A stretch of DNA of 64,000 bases, taken from a virus. The position numbers were made by a program, and so were the translations under genes. The stretch is from positions 1 to 64,000 of the IMG/VR virus record IMGVR_UViG_3300032607_000700, one strand, 5' to 3'. Shown here piece after piece: positions 63,988 through 64,000 of this stretch; position 1 is the stretch's first letter; each line of letters opens with the position of its first letter. The notes under the pieces were generated by a model that saw nothing but the letters and a program-made list of their open reading frames with translations, was not told the origin of the DNA and did not search any database.

Positions 63988-64000
63988 AAAAAAGCCGGCC

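Overview
The window is part of a large tailed-phage genome related to the T4-like myoviruses. Markers are a family B DNA polymerase next to a gp45-type sliding clamp, a FEN-family 5' nuclease, an Rnl-type RNA ligase, TATAAATA-like late promoter boxes, proteins with a T4-style capsid-targeting N terminus, and a holin/endolysin/two-spanin lysis cassette. The spanins, lipobox proteins and LPS-type sugar genes point to a Gram-negative host. Almost everything lies on the minus strand, so transcription runs from base 64000 towards base 1. Genes are tightly packed, with ATGA or TGATG overlaps. The style resembles uncultured aquatic phages; the host cannot be named from the sequence.

In the direction of transcription: (a) 64000-61070, i-spanin, o-spanin, GH19 endolysin, holin and a DnaJ-like protein. 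(b) 61021-58143, a ClpA-like AAA+ unfoldase split in two by an atypical split intein inside the second Walker A motif. (c) 57.5-55 kb, small virion-like genes, a nucleotidyltransferase and a glycosyltransferase. (d) 55115-49620, a giant multi-enzyme 'polyvalent' protein broken near its end by an in-frame amber codon. (e) 49.6-40.9 kb, about a dozen consecutive proteins with unrelated bodies but a shared start, M-K/R-x-x-E-F-I/L-x-E, which matches the capsid-targeting and prohead-protease site of T4 internal proteins. (f) 40.9-36 kb, a Dps-like protein, an unknown protein, and a 1261-residue protein carrying 13 copies of a protease-site-like linker (GVAEG). (g) 35.4-29.7 kb, the DNA polymerase, fractured into three polypeptides by a homing endonuclease gene, a group I intron and a split intein, followed by the clamp. 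(h) 29.7-16.5 kb, a 7-deazaguanine DNA-modification set (DpdA, two QueD-like proteins, FolE, QueE) mixed with nucleotide-sugar and glycosyltransferase genes. (i) 15.2-0 kb, early and middle genes: FEN nuclease, MazG-like enzyme, SPFH lipoprotein, RNA ligase, P-loop kinase, phosphoesterase, SpoT-like HD hydrolase, one CAU tRNA, two GIY-YIG genes, a paralogous family of tiny proteins, and about ten near-identical sigma70-type early promoters.

The most notable systems are: a likely arsenal of head-packaged proteins (capsid-targeted proteins, a cleavable polyprotein and a polyvalent protein); a replicative polymerase whose assembly needs RNA splicing, protein trans-splicing and association of separate chains, probably started from AUU; and a short-IntN split intein in ClpA. 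No function call was checked against a database. Calls rest on motifs and remembered families.
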